A stretch of DNA of 64,000 bases from NCBI GenBank assembly GCA_022428205.1, contig JAKMCW010000093.1, positions 1 through 64,000 of the forward strand, given 5' to 3'. Of this stretch, positions 46,942 to 56,528 are shown piece after piece (position 1 is the stretch's first letter; each line of letters starts with the position of its first letter). The notes under the pieces were generated by a model. That model had not been told where the DNA came from. It ran no database searches and saw nothing but the letters and a program-made list of their open reading frames with translations. The DNA comes from Flavobacteriales bacterium. GTDB taxonomy: Bacteria; Bacteroidota; Bacteroidia; Flavobacteriales_D; Sanyastnellaceae. Made by a program: the position numbers and the translations under genes.

Positions 46942-49563
46942 TCAGTCCTGCTTCACCAAACGGCTGACGGCCCCCATGCCCTGCTGGTCCATGGCCCGGA
47001 TCAGGTAAACGCCCGCAGGTTTACCTGCAAGTGTCCCTTGTACTACACTGGATTCGACCTGCAGCAAGTCAACCCTCCTGCCCGTCACATCGGTCAATTC
47101 CAATTGACCATTGAAAGGACGTGAGAACTGCACACGGTATGTGTCTCGGGTGGGATTCGGAGACACCGCAAACTGCGGAACCTGCCATTCTTGGAGGCCG
47201 ACAGGCACAGACACCACAATACTGGTCGTGCATCCATCACCACCGGTCACTTCCAAGGTCCAATCACCCGCGCCCAAATCATCGGGATCCTCTGCGCCGG
47301 TAGAGCCTGTGGGCCCTGTCCACTCGAAGCTATAAGGCTCAACACCACCCGTAACCGTCACGGCAATCTCTCCGTTTTCTTCATCAGGATTGGCGCCTCC
47401 GATTTCATCAACAATGATTTCCATTCCCTCTGGATCCACCACTGCAATGCTCGCTGTATCGGAACACGTATTGGACCCTGTGGTCGTCAAAACATTGACA
47501 TTGACGAAATATTCCCCTGCTGACAAGCCCAGAAAGTTGCCGTCGATGCTGGCCGGTTCTCCATTGAGCTGATAGGACGTGGCCATCACATTTCCAGCCA
47601 CGAAAGCTGACACACTTCCGTCGTCTCCTCCAGCGCATGCCGGCGAAGAAGCCACCAAGAACAAGGATACATCGGGTGCTGCCACCACCGAGAAGACTTC
47701 CACAGCGCTGCAAGACGAATCTCCATCAAATACCTCCAACAGATAGTCTCCCGGGATGAGGCCATCAAAGACCCCGTCCGTCCACGCACCGGAACCCGCA
47801 AATCCGGGAGCAGTAAGCGCATAGAACACCGAATCGGTCAATGCCGAATCCAACACCACCAGGGCTGTGCCATCCAATGTTTCGAAGCAAGATTCATTGG
47901 TCACTACCGGGTCAGAGAGGACCAAGTCACAGTAGGTACAACTTCCATCTTCCTCGGTGGCCCCGGGGTTGAAGTTGGATGCGGCTGCATCTGTGCACCC
48001 CACACATGAAGTGAATTCACAATTGCCGGCATCCAAAATGGCCGCGGCATCATAGTTGCACGCCTCAGGATCCAAACACCCTGCACAAGAGCTGTATTCG
48101 CACAGCCCACTTTCAATGGTCGCATCCGGACTGAAGTTGCACGCATTGCTGTCCGTACAGCCATAGCAGTTGAAGTCGCACAGCGTCAAGTCATTGATGA
48201 CCGCCGTGCTGTCGAAATTGCAAGCGGCGAGAAGACCACAACCGGCGCAAGAACTGTAATCACAGGATCCGTCATCAAACGTGCCAAAGGGGTTGAAATT
48301 ACAGGCCAAGGAATCGAGACAAGCCCCAACCTCTACACCATCGCAAATCAAAACGAAGTCAAAGCCCCCTACCGCTGGCGTTACGGCGTTGGAACCGCTT
48401 ACATGCAGGAAGTACTCCACCCCCTCCTCGCTCTCCCAGTCCACAGAGGATGAGAGGAAATTCTCGAAGCACGGCTCAGCAAAGAAGTTGATTTCATCCT
48501 GATCGTCGTTGCCCCCAACACAGTTGAGGTTCCCACAATCGCCTTCGTAGACACTCAAATAGGTGTCGTACTCTGTTTCCTCAAAACACATGGTCGCCCG
48601 CAGCGTGTCACCGGTGCCCATGATGGTGTACCACAATCCACCATGGTAATACTGCCCAATGTTGTATTGGTCGCAAAACTCAGATTCGGTGGTATCCGCG
48701 CAGACGGTTGTGCCAGAAATCACCTGTCCACAGGCCACCGGGTCGGCGAAACCGCACTCGTCGTTGTCCACTGGAAGACAGAATCCCGCGCAATCAAACC
48801 CAGGTTGGGCATAGAAACAGCTGCCATCCTCCTCGGTGTATACGGGCGCATAATTGCACGCTTCCGGATCCGTGCAGCCTGGGAATTCAAAGGGGTCACA
48901 CACGCCATCCTCATCCTCATCACAAAGGCAATTGCCCTCACAGTCGAAACAGAAAAATGGATACTCACATGAGCCGTCGTCCTCCGTGGCTTCAGGGTTA
49001 TAGTTGCACGCCGTTTCGTCCATGCACCCCGGCGTGGCACAACTCGGGTCAAGCATGCCCTGCAGCGTGATCATGCCACCCTCAACAGGAAGAGAGAATA
49101 CCGGGCTTTCCAACAGATTGATGGCTGTTGATGTGTCCCCCACTGACCAGACGATTGAGGCCGAATCCAATGGGAAGCCCGAGAGATCAAATGACACGTT
49201 CATCTCCGAACCGCCCGTATTGACCTCCAAGGTGAACAGCACTGCGCTGTCACCATTGGACGGCATGGCATGGATCACCAACAGGTTGCTTTCGGCTGAC
49301 AGACAGGCGTAGCTCAGCGCACTGTCCACCGTGCACAGCGAATCCAAACCGGCATCGAAGCCCAGCGTTGCAGCTGTATCCAACACCAACATCAGTGAAG
49401 TGGTATCCGACATGTGTTCCACGACAATGGGAACATTCCATTGGGGAGCGCACTCTTGGGCTGATGCTTTTTGCGGCATTGCAGCCGAAGAAAGCAATCC
49501 GAACAATACACCGGCGATGGTCATTCCCCTCCCCCTTTTGGAATTCGATGTGGTCGTTTTCAT
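46942..49563 (-). CDS. T9SS-sorted secreted protein with seven GCTDxxACNYD Cys-rich modules and SprB-like repeat
   Basis: Start MKTTTSNSKRGRGMTIAGVLFGLLSSAAMPQKASAQ; modules such as GCMDETACNYNPEATEDDGSC; C-terminal VSPNPTRDTYRVQFSRPFNGQLELTDVTGRRV...GVYLIRAMD (sorting domain). Confidence 0.88.
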   Translation of the reverse strand: MKTTTSNSKRGRGMTIAGVLFGLLSSAAMPQKASAQECAPQWNVPIVVEHMSDTTSLMLVLDTAATLGFDAGLDSLCTVDSALSYACLSAESNLLVIHAMPSNGDSAVLFTLEVNTGGSEMNVSFDLSGFPLDSASIVWSVGDTSTAINLLESPVFSLPVEGGMITLQGMLDPSCATPGCMDETACNYNPEATEDDGSCEYPFFCFDCEGNCLCDEDEDGVCDPFEFPGCTDPEACNYAPVYTEEDGSCFYAQPGFDCAGFCLPVDNDECGFADPVACGQVISGTTVCADTTESEFCDQYNIGQYYHGGLWYTIMGTGDTLRATMCFEETEYDTYLSVYEGDCGNLNCVGGNDDQDEINFFAEPCFENFLSSSVDWESEEGVEYFLHVSGSNAVTPAVGGFDFVLICDGVEVGACLDSLACNFNPFGTFDDGSCDYSSCAGCGLLAACNFDSTAVINDLTLCDFNCYGCTDSNACNFSPDATIESGLCEYSSCAGCLDPEACNYDAAAILDAGNCEFTSCVGCTDAAASNFNPGATEEDGSCTYCDLVLSDPVVTNESCFETLDGTALVVLDSALTDSVFYALTAPGFAGSGAWTDGVFDGLIPGDYLLEVFDGDSSCSAVEVFSVVAAPDVSLFLVASSPACAGGDDGSVSAFVAGNVMATSYQLNGEPASIDGNFLGLSAGEYFVNVNVLTTTGSNTCSDTASIAVVDPEGMEIIVDEIGGANPDEENGEIAVTVTGGVEPYSFEWTGPTGSTGAEDPDDLGAGDWTLEVTGGDGCTTSIVVSVPVGLQEWQVPQFAVSPNPTRDTYRVQFSRPFNGQLELTDVTGRRVDLLQVESSVVQGTLAGKPAGVYLIRAMDQQGMGAVSRLVKQD

Positions 49564-49603
49564 GGTACTATAATTTCGGCAATTCTGCCGGTTTAATAAA
49601 ATG

Positions 49604-49630
49604 AAAACGCCGACCAATGGCCGGCGTTTT
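49604..49630 (-). terminator. Intrinsic terminator after the 1360-aa cargo gene
   Basis: AAAACGCCG-N9-CGGCGTTTT. Confidence 0.7.
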
Positions 49631-49653
49631 CTAATCACTTGCAGGTTCGGAGG

Positions 49654-52600
49654 TTAGTGGCGTACCACCACACGTTGTGTGGCCATGGCATCTTCAACCG
49701 TGACACGCACTTGGTAAACTCCGTCAGCCAAACCACCCAAATCGAGTGGCATCCGGTTGACGATGTTCAACGCCTCTTGACGGAATACGCGACGGCCAGC
49801 GCCATCAAACACTTCCAAAATGGCATCGTTTACAGCTTGTCCCAATTCCATGACCAGTTGCCCATTTGTGGGGTTTGGCATAAAGGAGACGGTCAAGGCA
49901 CCTGTCACTTCAATCAATCCGACCGTCGTCAACGTTACAACTTCTGATTCTGTACAACCGTTTTCGTCAGTCACGGTCAAGGTGTACGTTCCATCGGTCA
50001 ATCCAGCGATGTCTTCTGTGTCGTAAGGGCCATTGGGTCCTTCCCAGCTAAATCCAAGGTCCCCTGTTCCACCTTCTACAGAGACAGAGACTTCACCGTT
50101 GGGGGCATTGTCAGGATCCACAGTGGCGTCTACCGTGATCACGATAGCAGCAGGGTCTTCCACATCAGCTGCAATGTCTGCCTCACAACCGTTGGCATCG
50201 GTAGCAAACACTGTGTAAGGACCGGCGTCCAGTCCAGTGAAGTTTCCATCCACATTGCTGTCTGCTCCCAATTCAAAGGTGATCAAGCCAGTACCACCTT
50301 CTCCTGATACGAGGATAGAGCCGTCATCACCTCCATTACACAGAGGGTCTGTTGCAAATGCAATGAGCACGATGGGTGAAGGTTCAGTTACACTGACTTC
50401 AAGGGTGTCTGAACACATCAGCGAGTCCATCGCAATCACCTTGTAAGAACCTCCCGCCAACTGGTCGAAAACCAAGTTGTTTTGGAAGGGGTCTCCTTCC
50501 AACGCATAGGATACGGTTCCAAAACCACCGGTTGATCCTTCAATCGAAATGCTGCCGTTGGCATCCCCAGCACAAGCCAAGTCCACCACAGTCACCGCAG
50601 GATCAATCTCCAAGTCACAATAGACACAAGTCTCATCGTCAATGGTAGCCGTTGGATCATAGTTGGCGGCAGACTCATCGGTACAACCCAAACAGCTGTA
50701 ATCACACAGTGTCACGTCATAGTCCGTGGCATTTGGATCGTAGTTACAAGCACCGTCATCCAAACAACCTGGGATCTCATCTTCATCGCAGATCAAGTCA
50801 CCGTCGGCGTCGTTGATGCAGTTTCCATCACAGTCCACATAAGGAGAACCGTAGAGGTCAACTGGATAGAGGCAACCTTCGTCAATGGTGGCTGTGGCAT
50901 CGTAGTTACAGGCCATATCGTCCGTACACCCTGCGCAAGTGGTGTAGTCACAACTGCCGTCATCTTCGGTGGCCTCAGGGTTGTAGTTACAAGCATCTTC
51001 ATAAATGCAGCCATCAACTTCGGCTTCATCACAGATGCCGTCGCCATCAGCGTCATTCAAGCAAGCGCCTGTACAATCGTAGTAATCAAATCCATACAGG
51101 TCGATTGGGAACGTACAAGAGGAAGCGTCGTTGATGGTCGCCTCACTGTCATAGTTACAGGCCAACTCGTTGAGACATCCTGCGCAGCTCTCGCTCTCAC
51201 AACTGCCGTCATCAGTAGAAGCCAATGGGTTGTAGTTGCAAGAAACCAAGTTGGTACAACCTGAGATGGCGGGCACAAGCACAGCGTCAATCACATGAAC
51301 AACTCCATTCTCGGCAATCAAATCTGCAATGATGATTTCCGAATCGTTGATGAAAATGCCACCATTGTCAAAGGAGATGGTCGCGGTTTCTCCGTTGATC
51401 ATCTCAATCGGCATTCCGTCAGAAAGCATATCACTGGTCACTGAGTCTGCTGCAACGTGATAGGTCAAGATGGCCGCCAATGCCTCTGGATTGCTCAAGA
51501 CATAATCCACGACCATGTCTGGAAGCGCACCTACTGCTGCGTCTGTTGGTGCGAACACCGTCCATACCTCGTCATATGTCAGCGTGCTGTCCAATCCAGC
51601 AAGCACAATGAGGTCCTCCAAAACGGTGTGCACTTCACTGGCTGCAATGATGTCGAAGACGCTTGGAGCTGGATACTCACAAGAACCGTCTTCGTCCGTC
51701 GCAGTATCATCGTAGTTCAACGCCGTAACATCGGTACAACCAGGCAGCTCGTCCTCATCACAAACACCATCCTCATCAGCATCATTCAGGCAATTGCCAT
51801 CGCAATCGACATTGTCCACGCCGTATACGTCATCGGGGAACAAGCAGTCCTCGTCTTCAGCCACGCAAGCATCGCCAATGTTGAAATTGAAGAACAACGC
51901 GTTGGCACCAATGCCATTTTCAAATACCTGAACGTAGAAGTTGCCCTCCACTGCGCCGTCGGTGGTCAACTGAGCCACGAGCACTTGTTGGTCACTGCTG
52001 TTGGCTGCGATACCATTGGCATCACCGTTCAAGGCGAACCATCCACCGCCTACGTTGTCGTCGATCACAATGCTTGCGCCCAAGGCACCAAAGCCTGGCT
52101 CAAAGTTGGTCGACCAGGGGTTTTCACTGCCCTGTACCGTTGAAATGGCCGCCTCACCAATGCTGGCATCTGGTGCTTCGCTCAATCCGATGGTGACCCA
52201 TGAGTCATACTGGAGGTCAGGGAATGTGCCGAAGAGGAACGGCGTGATGGCGTTAGGGGTCACCCCTCCGAGTTCGTCTTGATAAAACCCAGTGGTCGTA
52301 GCAATGGAGACTGGGTTAGATACATCACCCGTCACGGAGCTCAAAAAGTCTGCAGGGTTGGCACACTTCACATAGTAACGGTAAGTGGTCATGCCCGCCA
52401 AAGCGCCCGTCGTGTGTGTGGCTACGGTATCCACGATCAAGCAGTAGTCCGCTTCTACAACTACTGCAGATGGATCGTAGTTACAAGCAGTGGGGTCTCC
52501 ACAGCCTTCTTCCTCATCACAAAGACCATCATTGTCTTCATCGTTGATGCAGTTGCCATCACAATCGAGGTAACTGGCGGCGGGATAAGTGCAGGAACCA

Positions 52601-53736
52601 TCATCCACAGTGACAGTCATGTCATAGTTACAGGCTTCTGAATCGGTACAGCCATTGCAGCTAAAGTCACATGAACCATCGTCAATGGTAGCTGAAGCAT
52701 CGTAGTTACAGGCTGACCCGTCAGTACATCCTGCGCAACTCGCAAATTCACAGCTGCCGTCATCTTGGGTGGCATCTTCATCATAGTTGCAGGCCATGGA
52801 ATCTGTACAGCCCACACAACTCGTGTATTCACAAGAGCCGTCGTCATCTGTAGCGTTCTCATTGTAGTTGCATGCGGTCATGTCCGTACAACCGTTGGTT
52901 TCGAACTCATCACAGAGCCCATCACCATCGGTGTCATTGATGCACTCACCTGCGCAATCGAGATAGTCTTCCGCTGGATAAGTACATGAACCATCGTCGG
53001 CACCAGCGTTCTCATCATAGTTGCAAGCCGTAGCATCGGTGCATCCTTCCGTCACCTCTCCGGGCCAGAAGAATGTAGGCCGCAAAGCTCCGTCGTCACC
53101 TGGCACTTCGTTCAATCCATCACCATTGATGAAGATTTGCGAGTAGAACTGAAGGGACAAATCTCCCGTTGTCGTGAATTGCCCTGCGAGCACTCTTAGG
53201 TCTGTTCCGGCCACACCATTGGCGTCACCGTTCAGCGCATACCATGCTCCCCCAATGGGGTCGTCAATGGCTACGTTCTGTCCTGGTGCGCCGCCACCTG
53301 GTTCGAATGCGGTAACCCATTGGTTGCTTCCGGCCTGCACAGTGGCAACAGCCGCTTCACCGATGGCTGCATTTGGAACACCTTCGAGACCAATGGTCAC
53401 CCAAGAGTCAAACTCCAAGTCAGGATAAACTGCAAAAAGCAAGCTATTGATGCCGTTTGGCGTCGCTGCACCCAATGCTGCGTGATAGAAATCCGTCGTC
53501 GTCGTGATGTACGTTGGATTGTTGCTATCTCCCGAGATCGAACTCAGAAAGTCGTCCTCGTTCTCCATGGTGATGTAGGCCCGGTATGTCGTGTATCCCG
53601 TGAGGTCCACAACGCCAAGGGCGCCAGTCAAAACGCCAATGTTGTCGTTTTCTACCTCAACCACCAGCCCATATTCTTGGGCAGACATCAGTGAGGGTAA
53701 GAGGCACAAGGCCAAAAGGAGCTTATTCAGCTTCAT
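49654..53736 (-). CDS. Giant T9SS-sorted secreted protein: two copies of an unrecognised ~200-aa domain, 13 GCTDxxACNYD modules, FAS1 domain, SprB-like repeats
   Basis: MKLNKLLLALCLLPSLMSAQ signal; 13 GC..xACNY modules counted; FAS1 at VFDIIAASEVHTVLEDLIVLAGLDSTLT...VFAPTDAAVGAL...GVVHVIDAVLVP; C-terminal VSFMPNPTNGQLVMELGQ...GVYQVRVTVEDAMATQRVVVRH. Confidence 0.9.
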   Translation of the reverse strand: MKLNKLLLALCLLPSLMSAQEYGLVVEVENDNIGVLTGALGVVDLTGYTTYRAYITMENEDDFLSSISGDSNNPTYITTTTDFYHAALGAATPNGINSLLFAVYPDLEFDSWVTIGLEGVPNAAIGEAAVATVQAGSNQWVTAFEPGGGAPGQNVAIDDPIGGAWYALNGDANGVAGTDLRVLAGQFTTTGDLSLQFYSQIFINGDGLNEVPGDDGALRPTFFWPGEVTEGCTDATACNYDENAGADDGSCTYPAEDYLDCAGECINDTDGDGLCDEFETNGCTDMTACNYNENATDDDGSCEYTSCVGCTDSMACNYDEDATQDDGSCEFASCAGCTDGSACNYDASATIDDGSCDFSCNGCTDSEACNYDMTVTVDDGSCTYPAASYLDCDGNCINDEDNDGLCDEEEGCGDPTACNYDPSAVVVEADYCLIVDTVATHTTGALAGMTTYRYYVKCANPADFLSSVTGDVSNPVSIATTTGFYQDELGGVTPNAITPFLFGTFPDLQYDSWVTIGLSEAPDASIGEAAISTVQGSENPWSTNFEPGFGALGASIVIDDNVGGGWFALNGDANGIAANSSDQQVLVAQLTTDGAVEGNFYVQVFENGIGANALFFNFNIGDACVAEDEDCLFPDDVYGVDNVDCDGNCLNDADEDGVCDEDELPGCTDVTALNYDDTATDEDGSCEYPAPSVFDIIAASEVHTVLEDLIVLAGLDSTLTYDEVWTVFAPTDAAVGALPDMVVDYVLSNPEALAAILTYHVAADSVTSDMLSDGMPIEMINGETATISFDNGGIFINDSEIIIADLIAENGVVHVIDAVLVPAISGCTNLVSCNYNPLASTDDGSCESESCAGCLNELACNYDSEATINDASSCTFPIDLYGFDYYDCTGACLNDADGDGICDEAEVDGCIYEDACNYNPEATEDDGSCDYTTCAGCTDDMACNYDATATIDEGCLYPVDLYGSPYVDCDGNCINDADGDLICDEDEIPGCLDDGACNYDPNATDYDVTLCDYSCLGCTDESAANYDPTATIDDETCVYCDLEIDPAVTVVDLACAGDANGSISIEGSTGGFGTVSYALEGDPFQNNLVFDQLAGGSYKVIAMDSLMCSDTLEVSVTEPSPIVLIAFATDPLCNGGDDGSILVSGEGGTGLITFELGADSNVDGNFTGLDAGPYTVFATDANGCEADIAADVEDPAAIVITVDATVDPDNAPNGEVSVSVEGGTGDLGFSWEGPNGPYDTEDIAGLTDGTYTLTVTDENGCTESEVVTLTTVGLIEVTGALTVSFMPNPTNGQLVMELGQAVNDAILEVFDGAGRRVFRQEALNIVNRMPLDLGGLADGVYQVRVTVEDAMATQRVVVRH
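50640..53060 (-). repeat. Diverged tandem repeats encoding Cys-rich GCTDxxACNYDxxATxDDGSC modules
   Basis: Recurring plus-strand pattern (a/t)tcgtagttacaagc / catagttacaggc ... gtacatcc/gtacaacc across the gene. Confidence 0.85.
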
Positions 53737-53860
53737 AAGTATTGGATTGGTTCAATTCTACTCGCAAAGTCCACTATTAATCCTTCCGCAAAACACAGAT
53801 GTATGTTGTCATTTCAACATCGAATTATGAATGAGTGCCGTTTCAGAATCTCAGGCAAGA

Positions 53861-53888
53861 AAAAAGGCAGCCTCTCGGCTGCCTTTTT
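53861..53888 (-). terminator. Intrinsic terminator after the 817-aa cargo gene
   Basis: AAAAAGGCAGCC-TCTC-GGCTGCCTTTTT, symmetric A/T tracts. Confidence 0.78.
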
Positions 53889-53907
53889 CAAATGATATAC
53901 CGTGCAA

Positions 53908-56361
53908 TCAGTGCTTGACAATGCGCAGCACTTCTGATGCTGATGCGACATTGACACGCAAGTAATACACGCCAGACTCGACTGAGGACAGGTCCATGGT
54001 GTGCATGAACTGACCCGCCAAATTACCGAGGTCTTCGCGAGATACCTCACGGCCGAGGCCGTCGACGAGCACTGTGCTCACGGGCTGACCGGCCAGACCG
54101 TTCAAGCTCATGGTCACATTGCTATTGGTGGGGTTCGGGAAGAGAGAGACGTCAATCAAGCTGACCACCTCCTCAATGCCACTCACCACAACAATCGTGG
54201 TACTGGTGAACTCGCAGTCGTTGCCATCCGTGATCGTCACAGTGTAATCACCTGCAACAACACCGGATACATCTTCGTCCTCACCCGTGTAGTTGGGGCC
54301 TGACCAGCTGTAGTCGTAAGGTGGGGTACCTCCTGAAACCGTAATGTCAATCACACCGTCGGCGTCTGTACCAGAAGCGCCATCGTTAGCATCTACCGTG
54401 ATGGCAATCGCGTCAGGTCCACCCACTGTGATGGTCGCTGATCCTCCGCACTCGGAGTCATCCTGTACGGTGATCAGGTAATCCCCTGCTGACAAACCAT
54501 CGAAGTCGGAACCAGGACCGAATACTCCATTGTCAATGGAATAGGTGTATCCCATTCCTGTTCCACCTGTTACAGTCAGTGCAATGGCGCCATTCTCATC
54601 TCCGTTACACAATACATCTGTTACGGCAGCAGTGGGCACGATCTCACTGGGTCCGGTCAATTCAACAGAGGCGTCATAAGTGCAGCCGTTGCCATCCACA
54701 ACCTCTACACTGTAGGTGCCTGCACCGACCATGTCTAAGGTCAGCATGTCCAAGGTCTCTCCGTCATAGACGTAAGAAATGGAACCGGTACCTCCTTGAA
54801 CCTCCAAGTCCACTGAGCCGTCCTCGTTGCCAAAGCAGCTCGGGCTCACCAATTCAACCTGCGAGACAAACTCTGCTGGAGTCGTCACTTCCACATCCAT
54901 CAACGTGTCCAAACAACCATTGACATCCTGTGCGTAGAAAGTGTAAGTACCAGGACCCAAATCATAGGTGTTGTTGGCGTCATAGGTGATGCCATCTGTG
55001 CTGTATATCGTGGTGTTGCCGCTGCCTCCGAAGAAGTTCAGCACCACAGAACCGTCGTTTGAATCCGGGCAGGTCGTTGGGACCACTGCTTGGGCATACA
55101 AGTTGAAGGGCTGTGGCTGAGAAATCGTGATGGGCGTGGTGTTGTCCAAGCAACCGTTAGCATCGATGCCATAGACAGTGTAAAGACCAATGCCCATGTT
55201 TTCGAACAACAATGTCTCTGAGCTCATCTCAAAGAAAGGACCGGTGCCTGTGTCCTGGGGGGCCATCAAACTGTATGAAACAGCTCCTGTACCACCGGTA
55301 TGTCCTCCGCTCAACACAGCGTCAGAAAGGCCAGTACAGCTGATGGGATCAGCCAAGATCGCGGTGACTTCGAGGGGCTCAGGAGCACCTACCGTCACCG
55401 TGGCTTCAGCTTGACAGCCTTGGCTGTCCGTAATGGTGATGGTCATGTCTCCCGCATTCGCGTCATTGAAGATGCCCGTCGCGTTGGTGGCCATTCCATT
55501 GGAATAGCTCAATCCACCTTGGCCACCTGAAACCGATACACTGACCACGCCGTCTGGGGTGCCGCTGCAGCTCAAATCACTGACATTCGTGGCCGTCACC
55601 ATCAACATCGTGCCGGGGAAAGCGCAATCGTAAACACAGCTGCCGTTGTCTTCGTTGGCATCCATGTTGTAGTTCTCAGCTTCCATGTCGGTGCAACCAA
55701 ACACGGCGTCAGGAATGCTGCTAAAAGGGAACGTTCCCAGCGCAGTGCTGTCTTGGTCACCTCCAACAAATGACGCGATGCTGATCACACCATAAAGAGT
55801 GGTGTCCGTCGTGAACTGACCAATGAGAATGAGGCTATCCTCACCAGCAAAGCCATTGTCATCTGGGTAGAGGGGGAACCAAGAACCTCCCGTTTGGGTC
55901 TCGATGATGATGTCGGAACCGGCAGCACCTGCTCCGGGCTCGAACAAAGGAACCCAGTCAGCCTCGGGGTCACCGATGGTGTAGATGGGACTCTCACCGT
56001 TGTTGGCATCCGCAGGGGCGGTCATGCCGATGGTCACAAAGCTGTCATACACCAGGTCGGGATAGACAGAGAACAAAAGCGGGTTGTACCCTGAATTGTC
56101 CTTTCCGCCGAGAACTGCATTGAAAAAGTTGTCTCCGCCTTTAATGCGCGTGGGGTAATCTGCATCCCCATAGACCGCCGTCAGGTAGTCTTGGTCGGAA
56201 GCAAACTTGACGTAGACTCTGTAAGTGTTGTAACCAGTCAGGTCTTCGTCTCCCACCATTCCGATGTTCTCGGCAAAAGTCTCAACAACAACTTCTGTGG
56301 CTTGGGAATAAGCAAGGGTGCTGCAGCAAGCTGCCAAAACACCGAGTAGCAATCGCTTCAT
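53908..56361 (-). CDS. T9SS-sorted secreted protein with N-terminal ~200-aa domain shared with the neighbouring gene and multiple SprB-like repeats
   Basis: MKRLLLGVLAACCSTLAYSQ; SGTPDGVVSVSVSGGQGGLSYSNG..., ISCTGLSDAVLSGGHTGGTGAVSYSL..., repeated C..(D/N)GS/A..V.GGTG motifs; C-terminal VSLFPNPTNSNVTMSLNG...GVYYLRVNVASASEVLRIVKH. Confidence 0.9.
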   Translation of the reverse strand: MKRLLLGVLAACCSTLAYSQATEVVVETFAENIGMVGDEDLTGYNTYRVYVKFASDQDYLTAVYGDADYPTRIKGGDNFFNAVLGGKDNSGYNPLLFSVYPDLVYDSFVTIGMTAPADANNGESPIYTIGDPEADWVPLFEPGAGAAGSDIIIETQTGGSWFPLYPDDNGFAGEDSLILIGQFTTDTTLYGVISIASFVGGDQDSTALGTFPFSSIPDAVFGCTDMEAENYNMDANEDNGSCVYDCAFPGTMLMVTATNVSDLSCSGTPDGVVSVSVSGGQGGLSYSNGMATNATGIFNDANAGDMTITITDSQGCQAEATVTVGAPEPLEVTAILADPISCTGLSDAVLSGGHTGGTGAVSYSLMAPQDTGTGPFFEMSSETLLFENMGIGLYTVYGIDANGCLDNTTPITISQPQPFNLYAQAVVPTTCPDSNDGSVVLNFFGGSGNTTIYSTDGITYDANNTYDLGPGTYTFYAQDVNGCLDTLMDVEVTTPAEFVSQVELVSPSCFGNEDGSVDLEVQGGTGSISYVYDGETLDMLTLDMVGAGTYSVEVVDGNGCTYDASVELTGPSEIVPTAAVTDVLCNGDENGAIALTVTGGTGMGYTYSIDNGVFGPGSDFDGLSAGDYLITVQDDSECGGSATITVGGPDAIAITVDANDGASGTDADGVIDITVSGGTPPYDYSWSGPNYTGEDEDVSGVVAGDYTVTITDGNDCEFTSTTIVVVSGIEEVVSLIDVSLFPNPTNSNVTMSLNGLAGQPVSTVLVDGLGREVSREDLGNLAGQFMHTMDLSSVESGVYYLRVNVASASEVLRIVKH

Positions 56362-56478
56362 GCGTTTGATAGTGTTAAATGTGAATCTTGGCGCAATATA
56401 ATGGCGAAGCCCCTATCACAAGTTGACATTCATCATCTAAGCATGCAGGGGATTTCCACGATGATTGTAGGAAATAAA

Positions 56479-56501
56479 GAAGGGGGCTCACGGCCCCCTT
56501 C
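56479..56501 (-). terminator. Hairpin downstream of the 597-aa cargo gene (terminator-like)
   Basis: Perfect 9-bp stem GAAGGGGGC-TCACG-GCCCCCTTC followed by TTTATTTCC on the minus strand. Confidence 0.7.
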
Positions 56502-56528
56502 CCTTCTAAGTTCTATATGTCATCCTTT

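Noticed and set aside
50640-53060. Possible CRISPR-like periodic repeats
   Set aside because: The periodicity follows protein modules (GCTDxxACNYD), the units are diverged and in frame, and there are no identical repeats with unique spacers or cas genes.
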